A stretch of DNA of 34,453 nt from a virus: IMG/VR virus record IMGVR_UViG_3300043398_000217, positions 1 to 34,453 of that record; one strand, 5' to 3'. Positions 6,801 to 14,226 of the stretch are shown here, one piece after another. Position numbers and translations under genes: made by a program. The notes beneath the pieces were generated by a model. That model made no database searches. It saw only the letters and a program-made list of their open reading frames with translations, and was not told the origin of the DNA. Every line of letters begins with the position of its first letter. Positions within the stretch are counted from its first letter, which is position 1.

Positions 6801-7909
6801 CAGAAGTAAACAACAGTTCTGCAGCCAAAGAAAAGCTGACCATTGCCCGTGCGCAGCTGCTGCTCAACAAAGGGCACGGCTTCTTCGGTATGCTGGCTTT
6901 GCGCCTAAAGCTCGTTGAGGACTACAACGTCAAAACTCTGGCCGTCGACGGCAAGCGCTGCTTTTACAACCCGGACTTTGTTGTCAATGAGCTGACAGAC
7001 AACTTGACACGAAGCGCCATGGCCCACGAAGTCATGCACTGCGTGTTCCAGCACATTGGGCGCCGGGGGCACCGCAATCCGCGCAAATGGAACAAAGCCG
7101 GAGACTACGCCATCAATTTGGTGCTACAAGACTCAGGGTTTGAGATCGGCAAAAACTGGTTGATCAGCGATCAATACAAAGGCATGACTGCAGACGAGAT
7201 CTACGACTTGTTGCCTGACGAAGATGACGGCCAGGGCGAAGACCCACTTGATGAAGTCCTCAACGGCGACCCCTCCGACCAAGAGCAAACCGAGGTCGAG
7301 TGGAAACTGGCCACGGTGCAAGCCGTGAACACGGCCAAAACCCAAGGCCAACTACCAGGCGCACTGAAACAGTTTGTCGAAGAGATCACAGCGCCCCCTA
7401 AAGTCAACTGGCGTGATCAGTTGCGCCAGTTCATCACCCAGATCAGCAAGGACGACTATGCTTGGAGTCGGCCGAACCGCCGCTACCTGGCTGCCGGCGT
7501 CTACCTCCCTGGACTCTGGAGTGAGAACATGGGAGAGATCGTGGTCGTCATCGACACTTCGGGCTCCATCGACCAGCACACGCTCAACACATTCGGCAGC
7601 GAGATCAAAGCCCTGGTGTCGGCCGTGCGCCCGACCAAGACACATGTCATTTATTGCGACGCCGACATCAACCGAGTCGACGCTTATGAGCCGCACGACG
7701 AGCTGAAATTTGAGTTGTGCGGCGGCGGCGGCACCGACTTCTGCCCGCCGTTCCAATACGTCCAAGATCAGGGCATCAGGCCAGAATGTCTGGTCTACCT
7801 GACCGACTTGTACGGCCCCTCCCCCGCTGCGCCTGAGTACCCTACGTTGTGGTGCAGCACCACCAGCCAGGTCGCGCCGTTTGGTACGACCATCGAAATC
7901 GAGGTGTGA
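6797..7909 (+). CDS. DUF2201 putative metallopeptidase / VWA-like protein
   Basis: A 370-aa two-domain protein. The N-terminal half fits the DUF2201 putative metallopeptidase domain, with a zincin-like HEVMH (77-81) and a following conserved AGDYAINLVL. The C-terminal half is VWA-like with an intact MIDAS start (DTSGS, 253-257), a later Asp in IYCDAD, and GGGGTDF. Proteins of this build are found beside MoxR ATPases, as here (ATPase at 1632). The expected mode is that the ATPase remodels a target bound by the metal-site VWA domain. Whether the HExxH part is an active protease is unknown. It is coupled to the preceding gene (ATGA at 6797). Confidence 0.88.
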   Translation: MTEVNNSSAAKEKLTIARAQLLLNKGHGFFGMLALRLKLVEDYNVKTLAVDGKRCFYNPDFVVNELTDNLTRSAMAHEVMHCVFQHIGRRGHRNPRKWNKAGDYAINLVLQDSGFEIGKNWLISDQYKGMTADEIYDLLPDEDDGQGEDPLDEVLNGDPSDQEQTEVEWKLATVQAVNTAKTQGQLPGALKQFVEEITAPPKVNWRDQLRQFITQISKDDYAWSRPNRRYLAAGVYLPGLWSENMGEIVVVIDTSGSIDQHTLNTFGSEIKALVSAVRPTKTHVIYCDADINRVDAYEPHDELKFELCGGGGTDFCPPFQYVQDQGIRPECLVYLTDLYGPSPAAPEYPTLWCSTTSQVAPFGTTIEIEV

Positions 7910-7910
7910 C

Positions 7911-8360
7911 ATGGGCTACCGCTCTGACGTCCGAATGGTCATCCATGGCCCGAAGGAACTCATACTGCATGTTTTTGCTGACCTGCGTTTGCGGGGCGAC
8001 GAGGATATGGTGATCGCCTTAGACGAGTGGAAAGTCATGGCCACAAAGGGGGGCGACGCAGTTGCCATCCTTGGTCAAGGCGGAGTGGACTGGAAGTGGT
8101 ACGACAGTTACCCCGACGTGATAGCCCACAAAGAAATATTTGCCACCTTTGAGCAGGTCCATTACGACGGTACCCAGGCAGGGACCGCAACACTCATAGG
8201 CATGTTCACGCGAGTAGGGGAAGACACTGGTGACGTGGAAACACAGCACTTTGGAAACGACCCGTACGACCTGGCCTACCCCACTCAGCACATAGTGTGT
8301 GAGTTTGACAACTACGACAGACCCGATTTGCGCCCTCGCCTGCTTTCAACTGCGGCATAA
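7911..8360 (+). CDS. Hypothetical phage protein (MGYRSDV type)
   Basis: A 149-aa protein starting at ATG 7911, one base after the VWA gene's stop, hence the same operon. The opening MGYRSDVRMVIHGP and the pattern of alternating strands (ATLIGMFTRVGED, QHIVCEFDNYDRP) recur in many phage and prophage proteins of unknown role, as far as I recall. It is acidic overall. It is the last gene of the AAA+/VWA block and is followed by copy c of the recurring regulatory element. Confidence 0.7.
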   Translation: MGYRSDVRMVIHGPKELILHVFADLRLRGDEDMVIALDEWKVMATKGGDAVAILGQGGVDWKWYDSYPDVIAHKEIFATFEQVHYDGTQAGTATLIGMFTRVGEDTGDVETQHFGNDPYDLAYPTQHIVCEFDNYDRPDLRPRLLSTAA

Positions 8361-8378
8361 TCGTCTATCCTCGATAGA
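8361..8378 (+). promoter_or_regulatory. Recurring element, copy c, with perfect dyad
   Basis: TCGTCTATCCTCGATAGA contains the perfect inverted repeat TCTATC-CTC-GATAGA (8364-8378). It lies between the stop of the previous gene and the ATG at 8391. The dyad suggests a dimeric regulator; the wider core is shared with nine other sites. Confidence 0.55.
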
Positions 8379-8390
8379 ACGGAAAACGAA

Positions 8391-9122
8391 ATGGCAATCA
8401 ACAGCTGGTCATTCAGCAAGCTCCAGGACTTTGAAAAATGCAAGTTCTTGTGCTGGCTGAAACACGACCAAAAAATCCCTGAGCCTGAACGGCCGCTGCC
8501 TCCTGGCAAGACCGAGCACGCCAACGACCGCGGCACCCGCATTCATGAGAGCTGTGAGTTGTACATCAACGGCAAAAACTCCATGCTGGACCCAGAAGCC
8601 GACAAGCATTTCGGCCCCCAGATCGATCTGCTGCGTACGCTGCATGAAGACGGCCTGGTCAGCCTAGAAGGCGAATGGGGCATGAACCGCGATTGGGAAG
8701 TGGCCGACTGGAAAACAGCCTGGCTGCGCCTCAAACTCGACGCCATTGTGTTTCACAGCGATACCGAAGCCACGGTGATTGACTTCAAGACCGGCCGCAA
8801 GTTCGGTAACGAAATCAAGCACGGCGAGCAGCTTGCTCTGTACCAGCTCGTGTCGTTCTTGCGCTACCCCCAGCTGGAACGCGTCACCGCTGAGCTCTGG
8901 TATCTTGACCAGAAGCCTGGCGAGAACCTGACCAGCGTGACCTACACCCGCGACAAGGGCCTGAAGTACCGCAGCAACTTCGACCGTCGCGGCCACAAGC
9001 TGACCACCTGCAATGACTGGCCTGCCAACCCCAACGTCCACAGCTGCGCGTTTTGCCAGTACGGCCCTTGGAACGGCGGTCAGTGCCAAGTCGGCGTGAA
9101 GAAACAAAAAAGCACCAGGTAA
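8391..9122 (+). CDS. PD-(D/E)XK nuclease, RecB/Cas4-like, with cysteine cluster
   Basis: A 243-aa nuclease of the PDDEXK_1 (RecB/Cas4/AddB) type. Visible motifs are RIHE (His52), LDAIVF (Asp117), DFK (131-133) and QLALYQL (Gln147 and Tyr151). Cysteines C17 and C21 near the start and C219, C222 and C232 near the end resemble the split Fe-S cluster of AddB/Cas4 enzymes, though the last spacing (x9) is longer than usual. It would process DNA ends in phage recombination or degrade host DNA. The neighbouring SNF2-type helicase may cooperate. There is no cas1/cas2 or CRISPR nearby, so a CRISPR role is unlikely. Confidence 0.87.
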   Translation: MAINSWSFSKLQDFEKCKFLCWLKHDQKIPEPERPLPPGKTEHANDRGTRIHESCELYINGKNSMLDPEADKHFGPQIDLLRTLHEDGLVSLEGEWGMNRDWEVADWKTAWLRLKLDAIVFHSDTEATVIDFKTGRKFGNEIKHGEQLALYQLVSFLRYPQLERVTAELWYLDQKPGENLTSVTYTRDKGLKYRSNFDRRGHKLTTCNDWPANPNVHSCAFCQYGPWNGGQCQVGVKKQKSTR

Positions 9123-9276
9123 CCATATCTCCGCTGGCAGAGCGATGGAGTAGTCTGAGGCCGTTGGTGCGTCGACCAATCAGATGTGTGTGAGGACCTG
9201 CCGGGCTGGCCAAGCCCGTCCGTAACACAGAGGAACCGCCTTGCCCCGGCCAAGGAACGCACAAGCCGGGATTTTT
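9123..9276 (+). ncRNA. Possible structured RNA / 3' UTR with three hairpins
   Basis: The 187-base gap between the nuclease and helicase genes holds three successive hairpins: TTGGT/ACCAA (9164-9179), CGGGCT/AGCCCG (9202-9218) and the terminator stem CCCGGC/GCCGGG (9245-9270) followed by ATTTTT. No open frame fills the gap. This could be a structured 3' UTR or a small RNA ending at the terminator. It lacks a T-loop and is not a tRNA. No known RNA family is recognised. Confidence 0.3.
9245..9276 (+). terminator. Rho-independent terminator before helicase gene
   Basis: Stem CCCGGC (9245-9250) pairs with GCCGGG (9265-9270) over a 14-base loop and is followed by ATTTTT. The recurring promoter-like element (copy d) starts directly after it at 9278, so transcription seems to end and restart here. 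Confidence 0.6.
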
Positions 9277-9277
9277 A

Positions 9278-9299
9278 TCGTTTATCGACGGACGATCTG
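9278..9299 (+). promoter_or_regulatory. Recurring TCGTTTATC element, copy d
   Basis: TCGTTTATCGACGGACGATC keeps the TCGTTTATC core but has a different right half. It lies 32 bases before the helicase ATG and directly downstream of a terminator, as expected for a promoter. Confidence 0.45.
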
Positions 9300-9309
9300 A
9301 ACTCGAAAC

Positions 9310-10719
9310 ATGAAACCCAGTATTAAACCGTTTGCTCACCAGAAAAAATCTTTGGCGCACGCCAAAACCACGCCCATCGTCTACGACTGCAGCGACCCAG
9401 GCACAGGCAAGACCGCGGTAGCGATCTGGGACTTTGAGCAGCGCCGCAAAAAGAAGGGCAAGTGCGCTCTTGTCTTGGCGCCTAAATCTTTGTTGCGCAG
9501 CACTTGGTACAACGACTTTAAAAAGTTTGCACCGGGGCTCAAAGTGGCCGTCGCCACAGCCGCCGATCGCGGCGAAGTGTTCAAGCAAGACGCCGACGTC
9601 TACGTGACCAACATCGACGCCGCCAAATGGCTGGCACAGCAGTCCAACCAGTTCTTCGTCAAGTTCGACTCGCTCATCATTGACGAGTCGTCTGCCTACA
9701 AGCACGCCACAAGCCAGCGCAGCAAGGCCATGGCCAAGATCGCCAAAAAGTTCAAACACCGTCGGGCCATGACGGGGACACCCAACGGGCGCAGCATCAC
9801 CGACGTGTGGCACCAGGCCTTTTTGCTTGACGATGGCAAGCGCCTGGGTACGTCGTTCTTCAGTTTTCGCAACGCTGTGTGCGAACCCAAACAAGTTGGC
9901 CGCAACGCCCACGCCATCAACTGGACCGACAAAGACGGTGCGGAAGAAGCTGTCTTCGGTCTGCTGCAGGACATCGTCATTCGGCACAAGTTTGAAGACT
10001 GCGTCGACATTCCGCCCAACCACCGGTACACGATGGAGTACGAGCTGACGCCCAAGCAGCGCAAGGTCTACGACGAGTTCGAAATGCGGCAGTACGTAGA
10101 GCTTGCTCGCAAAACACCCGCCAACGCATCTGCAAGGTTGTTGGGCCAGCGTCCTGTGGACGTGGTGGAGCTGACCGCCATCAATGCCGCTGTGTTGGCC
10201 AATAAACTGCTGCAAGTCGCATCGGGCGCGGTCTATGGTGCCTCCAACGAGTGCGTTCTTGTCGACGACGGCCGCTACAAGATGGTGCTCGACCTGGTTG
10301 AAGAACGTCAGCACAGCCTGGTGTTCTTCCACTGGAAACACCAACGGGACGCTCTGGCAGCAGAAGCCGACAAGCGCGGTATTACGTTCTGCGTATTGGA
10401 CGGTGAGACCACCGATGACGAGCGCGCCGGCATGGTAGCTGCCTACCAAGCGGGTCGGTTCAAGGTCATGTTCGCCCACCCAAGGTCTGCCGCCCACGGG
10501 CTGACGTTGACCAAAGGCACGACGACGATCTGGTCCTCGCCAACGTACGACCTGGAACTGTATGAGCAGGGCTCAAAGCGCCAACACCGCATGGGCCAGA
10601 CCCAGAAGACTGAGACCATCACGATCATCGCCCCCGGAACAATCGACGCCCGCGTGTATGAAATCTTGCAAGGCAAGAACGCACGTATGCAAAACCTGCT
10701 GGACCTGTTTGCCTCATGA
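9310..10719 (+). CDS. SNF2-type DEAD/DEAH-box helicase
   Basis: A 469-aa superfamily 2 helicase. Motif I is DPGTGKT (29-35), motif II is DESS (125-128), motif III is TGTP (155-158), and the second RecA fold ends in QGSKRQHRMGQ, the SNF2-like motif VI that carries the arginine fingers. Two-lobe architecture and length fit phage SNF2-type helicases that act in replication or recombination through ATP-driven DNA translocation. It sits between the RecB-like nuclease and the DNA polymerase. Its stop overlaps the next ATG (ATGA at 10716). Confidence 0.9.
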   Translation: MKPSIKPFAHQKKSLAHAKTTPIVYDCSDPGTGKTAVAIWDFEQRRKKKGKCALVLAPKSLLRSTWYNDFKKFAPGLKVAVATAADRGEVFKQDADVYVTNIDAAKWLAQQSNQFFVKFDSLIIDESSAYKHATSQRSKAMAKIAKKFKHRRAMTGTPNGRSITDVWHQAFLLDDGKRLGTSFFSFRNAVCEPKQVGRNAHAINWTDKDGAEEAVFGLLQDIVIRHKFEDCVDIPPNHRYTMEYELTPKQRKVYDEFEMRQYVELARKTPANASARLLGQRPVDVVELTAINAAVLANKLLQVASGAVYGASNECVLVDDGRYKMVLDLVEERQHSLVFFHWKHQRDALAAEADKRGITFCVLDGETTDDERAGMVAAYQAGRFKVMFAHPRSAAHGLTLTKGTTTIWSSPTYDLELYEQGSKRQHRMGQTQKTETITIIAPGTIDARVYEILQGKNARMQNLLDLFAS

Positions 10720-10907
10720 AATCGTCTATCTTCAAACTTTTCCAAAAGCCTTCGGCTCGTACTTTGGCCCAAATCGAGCTCGACGAAGCCCGCCGCCAGA
10801 TGCTGGTAGCGCAGACTCGCTACGACTACAGCAAGTCCCAGGTCGAGTTCTACCAGGCCTGCATCAAACGTCTTGAGTCCACCTTGCGTCAAGAGGTAAC
10901 TGCATGA
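10716..10907 (+). CDS. Small coiled-coil protein upstream of DNA polymerase
   Basis: A 63-aa helical protein (LDEARRQMLVAQTRYDYSKS, then EFYQACIKRLESTL), probably a single long helix or coiled coil. It is coupled at both ends by ATGA overlaps, with the helicase at 10716 and the polymerase at 10904. Its first codons (MKSSIF) are written by a copy of the recurring regulatory element, so the DNA here may serve two purposes. Role unknown; a small replication accessory is possible. Confidence 0.65.
   Translation: MKSSIFKLFQKPSARTLAQIELDEARRQMLVAQTRYDYSKSQVEFYQACIKRLESTLRQEVTA
10722..10737 (+). promoter_or_regulatory. Recurring TCGTCTATCTTCAA element, copy e (inside a gene)
   Basis: TCGTCTATCTTCAAAC lies within codons 3-7 of the 63-aa gene. 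It matches the core of copies b and c exactly (TCGTCTATC) and lies 182 bases before the DNA polymerase start, so it may give the polymerase its own transcript. Confidence 0.4.
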
Positions 10908-13012
10908 GCTGGGTGTCAGCCACCAAGAAGACGCGCAAAATCGCTGAAGCGCTTGTACCGAAGCTCGCCCCTACGTTCAGCTTCAAGCCAGCAGAGATCG
11001 ACTGGGACCGCCTGGTCACGCTGGACTTCGAGACCTTCTACGACACCGACTACACGCTGAAGAAGCTCAGCACCAGCGAGTACGTGCGTGACCCGCGGTT
11101 CAAGGCGCAGATGGTTGGTATCAAGATCGGCCGTAACAAGACCAAGATCTACGGCCCCAAACAGATGGCCAAGGCCATCAAGTCCATCAACTGGGCCACG
11201 CACAGCCTGCTGTGCCACAACGTCCAGTTCGACGGCTTCATTCTGAGCCACCACTTCGGCGTCGTACCCGCCAAGTACCACGACACCTTGGGCATGGCCC
11301 GCGGCCTGCACAGCAATGAAATCGGCGCCAGCCTCGACGAGGTGGCCCAGTTCTATGGCAAGGGCAGCAAGATCGAAGGCGCGCTGGAATCCACCAAAGG
11401 CGTGCTCGACTGGCCCAAGGCTTTGTACGACGCCACCGCTCTGTACTGCGCACAAGACGTGGACCTGACGTTTGAGATTTTCAAGGAGATGCACGTCAAG
11501 TACCCACCCAGCGAGCTGGAGCTGATCCACATGACAGCGCGCATGTTCTGCAACCCAGTCCTGCGTGTCGACATCCCTCGCGTCCAGGCTGAGTACGAAC
11601 GCGAGGTTGCCGAGCGCAAAGCGCTGATGCTGAGCGTCATCAACCCGCGTGAGTACGACGACAAGACTACGCTTAAAACCCGCGCCGAGCGGGAGCTTGA
11701 AGGCGAAGAGCGCGACATGCTGATCGTCAAGCGCGTCGTCGGCAGCAATGAGAAATTTGCCGACCTGCTGAAAGTCACCGGCCTCAACGAGTACGACGTC
11801 CCACACAAGGTCAGCCCGGCTTACATCAAAAAGTCGCCGGCCGAGAAGGCTCTGGTGCCTGACGACGAGAAGTATGTCTATGCCTTCGCCAAAGACGACC
11901 TCGAGTTCATCAACTTGCCCGACCGAGTCTGGGAGTTGTTCCCGGACCTCGACCCAAACGACCCAGGCAGCGTGCTCAAGGCCAGTGCTCTGAGCGTACG
12001 GTTGCAGCAGCTCGTAGATGCGCGCATCAGCGTCAAGTCCACGACCAATATCACCCGGGCCGAGCGGTTCTTGGAAGCCGGCAAGGACGGCATGCCGTTG
12101 CCTGTAGGCTATGCCTACTACCGTGCCCACACCGGGCGCTGGGGCGGCAACAACAAGATGAACATGCAGAACCTCACCCGTGGCGGGGAACTGCGGCTGT
12201 CGATCCTGGCTGCTGCCGGCCATGTCATGTGCGTGGCTGACTCCGGTCAGATTGAAGCACGCGTCAACGGCTGGCTGTGGGATCAGGACGACCTGCTCGA
12301 CGGCTTTCGCGACAAGCGCGACATCTACAGTGAGTTCGCCACAGACGTTTACCTGCGCACGATCACCAAAGCCGACAAGAACGAACGTCACGTCGGCAAA
12401 GTGTGCGTGCTGGGTCTGGGGTACCAGATGGGTGCGCCCAAACTGCAGATGACGCTGGCCAAAGGCGCCTTGGGTGGACCGCCCATCGCCCTGCCGCTGG
12501 AAGAATGCCACCGCATCGTCAACATCTACCGGCGCAAAAACTTCAAGATCGCCAGCGGCTGGAAAATCTGCAGCGACTGGATCGAGCACATGGCCAATGA
12601 GCACGCTGAGCCCATCCGCTACAAGTGCCTGGAGATTGGCTTCGAGTACATCCGCCTGCCCAACGGCATGTGCCTCAAGTACCCGGATCTGAAGCAATCT
12701 CGCGGCGACAAAGGTTGGGACGAGTGGAGCTACCAGTCAGGTGACATGCGCAAGAAGATCTACGGTGGCCTGTTGACAGAAAACCTGGTGCAGGCACTGG
12801 CTCGAATCATCGTCGCCGAGCAGATGCTGATGATCGACAAGAAGTACCCGGTGGTCATGACCACGCACGACGAAGCCGTCGCGCACCCCAAGAAGAAAGA
12901 CGGCCAGAAGTGCTACGACTTCATGGAGAAGTGCATGACGACACCCATGTGGTGGTGCTCTGACATTCCGTTGGCGGCCGAAGGAGGTTTTGCTGACAAC
13001 TACTCGAAATGA
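10904..13012 (+). CDS. Family A DNA polymerase with 3'-5' exonuclease
   Basis: A 702-aa replicative polymerase. The N-terminal proofreading exonuclease has DFE (41-43) and a second Asp region, HNVQFDGF. The polymerase domain has motif A with Asp446 (DSGQIEAR), motif B around Lys499 (KVCVLGLGYQMG) and motif C HDE (655-657). The size and lack of a 5'-nuclease domain are as in many phage PolA-type enzymes. It copies the phage genome, presumably with the neighbouring helicase, DNA-binding proteins and ligase. ATG 10904 overlaps the preceding stop and follows AAGAGG. Confidence 0.95.
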   Translation: MSWVSATKKTRKIAEALVPKLAPTFSFKPAEIDWDRLVTLDFETFYDTDYTLKKLSTSEYVRDPRFKAQMVGIKIGRNKTKIYGPKQMAKAIKSINWATHSLLCHNVQFDGFILSHHFGVVPAKYHDTLGMARGLHSNEIGASLDEVAQFYGKGSKIEGALESTKGVLDWPKALYDATALYCAQDVDLTFEIFKEMHVKYPPSELELIHMTARMFCNPVLRVDIPRVQAEYEREVAERKALMLSVINPREYDDKTTLKTRAERELEGEERDMLIVKRVVGSNEKFADLLKVTGLNEYDVPHKVSPAYIKKSPAEKALVPDDEKYVYAFAKDDLEFINLPDRVWELFPDLDPNDPGSVLKASALSVRLQQLVDARISVKSTTNITRAERFLEAGKDGMPLPVGYAYYRAHTGRWGGNNKMNMQNLTRGGELRLSILAAAGHVMCVADSGQIEARVNGWLWDQDDLLDGFRDKRDIYSEFATDVYLRTITKADKNERHVGKVCVLGLGYQMGAPKLQMTLAKGALGGPPIALPLEECHRIVNIYRRKNFKIASGWKICSDWIEHMANEHAEPIRYKCLEIGFEYIRLPNGMCLKYPDLKQSRGDKGWDEWSYQSGDMRKKIYGGLLTENLVQALARIIVAEQMLMIDKKYPVVMTTHDEAVAHPKKKDGQKCYDFMEKCMTTPMWWCSDIPLAAEGGFADNYSK

Positions 13013-13021
13013 GGTGATGAC

Positions 13022-13690
13022 ATGACCAAAGCATCGGAACACCCGCGCTGGGCTGCGCTGTCCAGCAAACGCCAAGACGAGCTGTTGAACGAGTACCGCG
13101 ACGTCAACGTCGACCACGAATGGTGGGATTACACCTACGAGTGGTTCAAGACCGAAAGAGGCCCCAACGTTGGCATCGAGATAGACGACATCAGCTTTTC
13201 TGGTTTCTGGAGTCAGGGCGACGGAGCTTGCTTTTCTGGAGGCGTCGGCGCAAGAGGCGGTGACTGGGAACTGTTACTCAAGGCGGTTGGCAGACCAGAG
13301 CTGTTGGCGATGGCCAAAGACGAAGGGTGGTATTTCAGAGTCTCCACGTCTGGGCGCTACTCCCACGCCTACACCATGACCGGTGACCTCGGCGCCCATC
13401 TGCCCGACAACCCGTATGACGAAGAAGAAGAACCTCTGCAGCACAGCGCTTGGGGCATTGCCAACCCTGTCTCCTACAGCGACTTGGATCGACTGGAAGA
13501 AGAACTGACAGACCTTTGCCAAGACCTGGCCAAGGAGTTGTACCGTGCGCTGGAAGAAGAGTACGAGTACCTGACCGACGACGAGACTGTCATCGATTAC
13601 ATCCTTGACAACCTCGACGACGACGAACTGAAAGATCCGAACGAAGAAACTGAGGAGGACACCAACGAACAAGAATTACTCACGGCTTGA
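13022..13690 (+). CDS. Acidic phage protein with FSGFWSQGDGACF motif
   Basis: A 222-aa protein. The N-terminal domain carries the pattern ISFSGFWSQGDGACFSGG, which I recall from many phage proteins; some are loosely annotated as toxin-antitoxin components, without clear proof. The C-terminal third is extremely acidic (runs such as DNLDDDELKDPNEETEEDTN) and may mimic DNA or act as a flexible tail. It follows the polymerase gene by nine bases after GAGGTG. It is likely cytoplasmic. An antirestriction-type role is a guess only. Confidence 0.75.
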   Translation: MTKASEHPRWAALSSKRQDELLNEYRDVNVDHEWWDYTYEWFKTERGPNVGIEIDDISFSGFWSQGDGACFSGGVGARGGDWELLLKAVGRPELLAMAKDEGWYFRVSTSGRYSHAYTMTGDLGAHLPDNPYDEEEEPLQHSAWGIANPVSYSDLDRLEEELTDLCQDLAKELYRALEEEYEYLTDDETVIDYILDNLDDDELKDPNEETEEDTNEQELLTA

Positions 13691-13692
13691 CA

Positions 13693-13710
13693 TCGTTTAT
13701 CTTTGATAGA
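13693..13710 (+). promoter_or_regulatory. Recurring element, copy f
   Basis: TCGTTTATCTTTGATAGA is the best full-length match to the consensus and contains the dyad TTTATC-TTT-GATAGA. A TTGACA directly precedes it (13687-13692) and a TACAAT follows at 13713-13718, a possible host-type promoter with a 19-20-base spacer enclosing the element. It lies in the leader of the 135-aa gene. Confidence 0.55.
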
Positions 13711-13786
13711 CTACAATCAAGATTCAAAGTTACAAGTTACGGATTACCCCGCGACGAACCAGCCGCAAGGCTTAGGAGCACCCACC

Positions 13787-14194
13787 ATGGCCACAGCCAC
13801 AAAGACCCGCGCACCTGCGGGCAAAACGCCACCCCTTGGCGCCCTCATCGACCAGATGTGGGCTTTGCGCGACAAAAAGCGCGCACTCGAAGCCAGCATC
13901 AAAGACCTCGAAGGTCAGATCGGCGATATCGAGTCATCTCTCATGGAACAGATGAACGAGCAAGGCGTCGACAAGATGTCTGGCGCACTGGCAACTGTCT
14001 CCATTACCACCAACACCGTGGCCCAGGTTGAAGACTGGGACGCCTTCTGGGCCTTTATCCACAAGAAGAAGTACGGCCACTTGTTGCAGCGTCGCGTGTC
14101 CGATCCGGCCTATCGCGAGTTGTTGGGACAAGGCGTCACCGTGCCTGGTGTATCTCCGTTCAGCAAAGCACGCCTCAACCTGCGCGCTCGTTGA
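13787..14194 (+). CDS. Hypothetical replication-region protein with coiled coil
   Basis: I start at ATG 13787, nine bases after TAGGAG (13773-13778), rather than at the upstream in-frame ATG 13703, which would put the regulatory element close to its start codon. The 135-aa product has an N-terminal helical pair (ALRDKKRALEASIKDLEGQI) and a C-terminal part with DAFWAFIHKKKYGHLLQRRV and GVSPFSKARLNLR. Proteins of this form occur beside DNA polymerase and DNA-binding genes in phages, in my recollection, without a defined role. Confidence 0.75.
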   Translation: MATATKTRAPAGKTPPLGALIDQMWALRDKKRALEASIKDLEGQIGDIESSLMEQMNEQGVDKMSGALATVSITTNTVAQVEDWDAFWAFIHKKKYGHLLQRRVSDPAYRELLGQGVTVPGVSPFSKARLNLRAR

Positions 14195-14202
14195 ATTTCG
14201 AA

Positions 14203-14220
14203 TCGTTTATCTTTGAAGGA
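14203..14220 (+). promoter_or_regulatory. Recurring element, copy g
   Basis: TCGTTTATCTTTGAAGGA lies in the 32-base gap before ATG 14227. The GAAGGA end may also serve as the ribosome binding site, so the element sits in or very near the 5' end of the transcript. Confidence 0.5.
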
Positions 14221-14226
14221 CTGAAC

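Noticed and set aside
8391-9122. Cas4 as a sign of a CRISPR system
   Set aside because: No cas1, cas2 or repeat array is in the window; phage RecB-like nucleases explain it.
8884-12697. Long - strand frames (537 and 593 codons) opposite helicase and polymerase
   Set aside because: Motif-bearing + strand genes explain the DNA; reverse frames are a codon-bias effect.
13687-13718. Host sigma-70 promoter as the sole explanation of copy f
   Set aside because: TTGACA and TACAAT are present but the spacer is long (about 19-20 bases), and the other copies lack such boxes; the shared element is the better signal.
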